DNA from: Armatimonadota bacterium
GTDB lineage: Bacteria; Armatimonadota; DTGP01; JAHWJO01
Reading direction: 5' to 3'
Assembly: GCA_019348365.1 (NCBI GenBank)
Contig: JAHWJO010000301.1
Location: 1 to 6,165, forward strand
Length of the DNA: 6,165 bases
A program made the position numbers and the translations under genes. Shown piece by piece: positions 6,048-6,165 of the stretch (the first letter of the stretch is position 1; each line of letters begins with the position of its first letter). The notes under the pieces are model-generated. The model was not told where the DNA came from and made no database searches. It worked only from the letters and a program-made list of their open reading frames with translations.

Positions 6048-6165
6048 CACGACCCCTCCGCAGGAGGAGCCGCAATCCCCGCGCGTCCCCCCGACCACAT
6101 CCCCCCCGGCTCCGGCGGCAAGTTGGTGAGAAAGGCGTTGCCGTGGCCGGGGATCACAATATCCG
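6047..6165 (-). CDS. C-terminal tail of an unidentified protein with a PGHG motif, 5' end beyond the window
   Basis: Only the last 38 residues are visible, in the frame Asp-Ile-Val-Ile-Pro-Gly-His-Gly through a Pro/Gly/Ala-rich end to TGA. A D-x-V-I-P-G-H-G stretch is what metallo-beta-lactamase-fold hydrolases carry near a metal-binding histidine, which is the best guess. Only about 30 residues follow it, however, fewer than most of that family has, so the assignment is weak. The frame is supported as coding because its TGA overlaps the reductase ATG by one base (TGATG) and because the end sequence contains the reductase ribosome-binding site, a standard operon arrangement. The product cannot be named from this fragment. 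Confidence 0.6.
   Translation of the reverse strand, partial: DIVIPGHGNAFLTNLPPEPGGMWSGGRAGIAAPPAEGS
6053..6069 (-). promoter_or_regulatory. Hairpin enclosing the reductase ribosome-binding site
   Basis: On the minus strand CTCCTCC (6069-6063) pairs with GGAGGGG (6059-6053) around a TGC loop: seven pairs, one of them G-U. The right arm contains GGAGG at 6059-6055, the Shine-Dalgarno sequence of the reductase start at 6047. The fold would hide the site unless ribosomes finishing the upstream gene melt it, which fits the TGATG overlap. The pairing is read directly; the coupling is inference. Confidence 0.5.

Noticed and set aside
6119..6131. AAGTTGGTGAG near the right edge, resembling the 8-bp unit of the 1251-1376 element
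   Set aside because: It is a single copy, falls in a coding frame (Leu-Thr-Asn-Leu) and is short enough to be chance.

Overview
The window is about 6.2 kb of GC-rich DNA with six protein-coding genes, two of them cut by the window edges. The genes imply a bacterium with an outer membrane, because one encodes a predicted outer-membrane beta-barrel of the DUF5916 type. The phylum cannot be fixed from this sequence alone. Dispersed GC-rich hairpin repeats, a DUF5916 barrel and a group II truncated globin together would fit Acidobacteriota, Armatimonadota, Gemmatimonadota or similar environmental lineages, but this is inference.

Layout. On the plus strand, a 5'-truncated AI-2E-family multi-pass membrane transporter (1-1040) is followed by a 447-bp gap rich in repeats and then by uppP/bacA, undecaprenyl-diphosphate phosphatase (1488-2291). 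These two face a convergent minus-strand block. Read in transcription order (right to left), that block is the tail of an unidentified gene ending in a PGHG motif (6165-6047), an aldo/keto reductase (6047-5160), a group II truncated hemoglobin (5093-4668) and a 731-residue CBM9-like/DUF5916 outer-membrane protein (4561-2366). The convergent junction (2292-2365) holds a candidate terminator hairpin.

How the genes relate. UppP regenerates the undecaprenyl-phosphate carrier for peptidoglycan and surface polysaccharide synthesis. It shares no obvious pathway with the AI-2E-family gene upstream. On the minus strand the PGHG-motif gene and the aldo/keto reductase are tightly coupled: TGA overlaps ATG, and the reductase ribosome-binding site lies in a stem. 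The globin and the outer-membrane protein follow in the same direction after gaps of 66 and 106 bp. They may be separate units.

Most notable non-coding content. The gap at 1041-1487 contains two different inverted-repeat elements. The first (1041-1171, 131 bp) has 15-bp terminal inverted repeats and a 3-bp TAA duplication, resembling a non-autonomous IS5/IS1031-type MITE. Removing it with one TAA copy restores a perfect 12-bp palindrome inside a larger hairpin spanning the transporter's stop codon. The second (1251-1376) has 20-bp inverted ends built from an 8-bp repeated unit. I see no RNA gene, CRISPR array, defence system or clearly novel multi-gene system. The genes belong to recognisable families, with one unusual residue (Met at the globin CD1 position).
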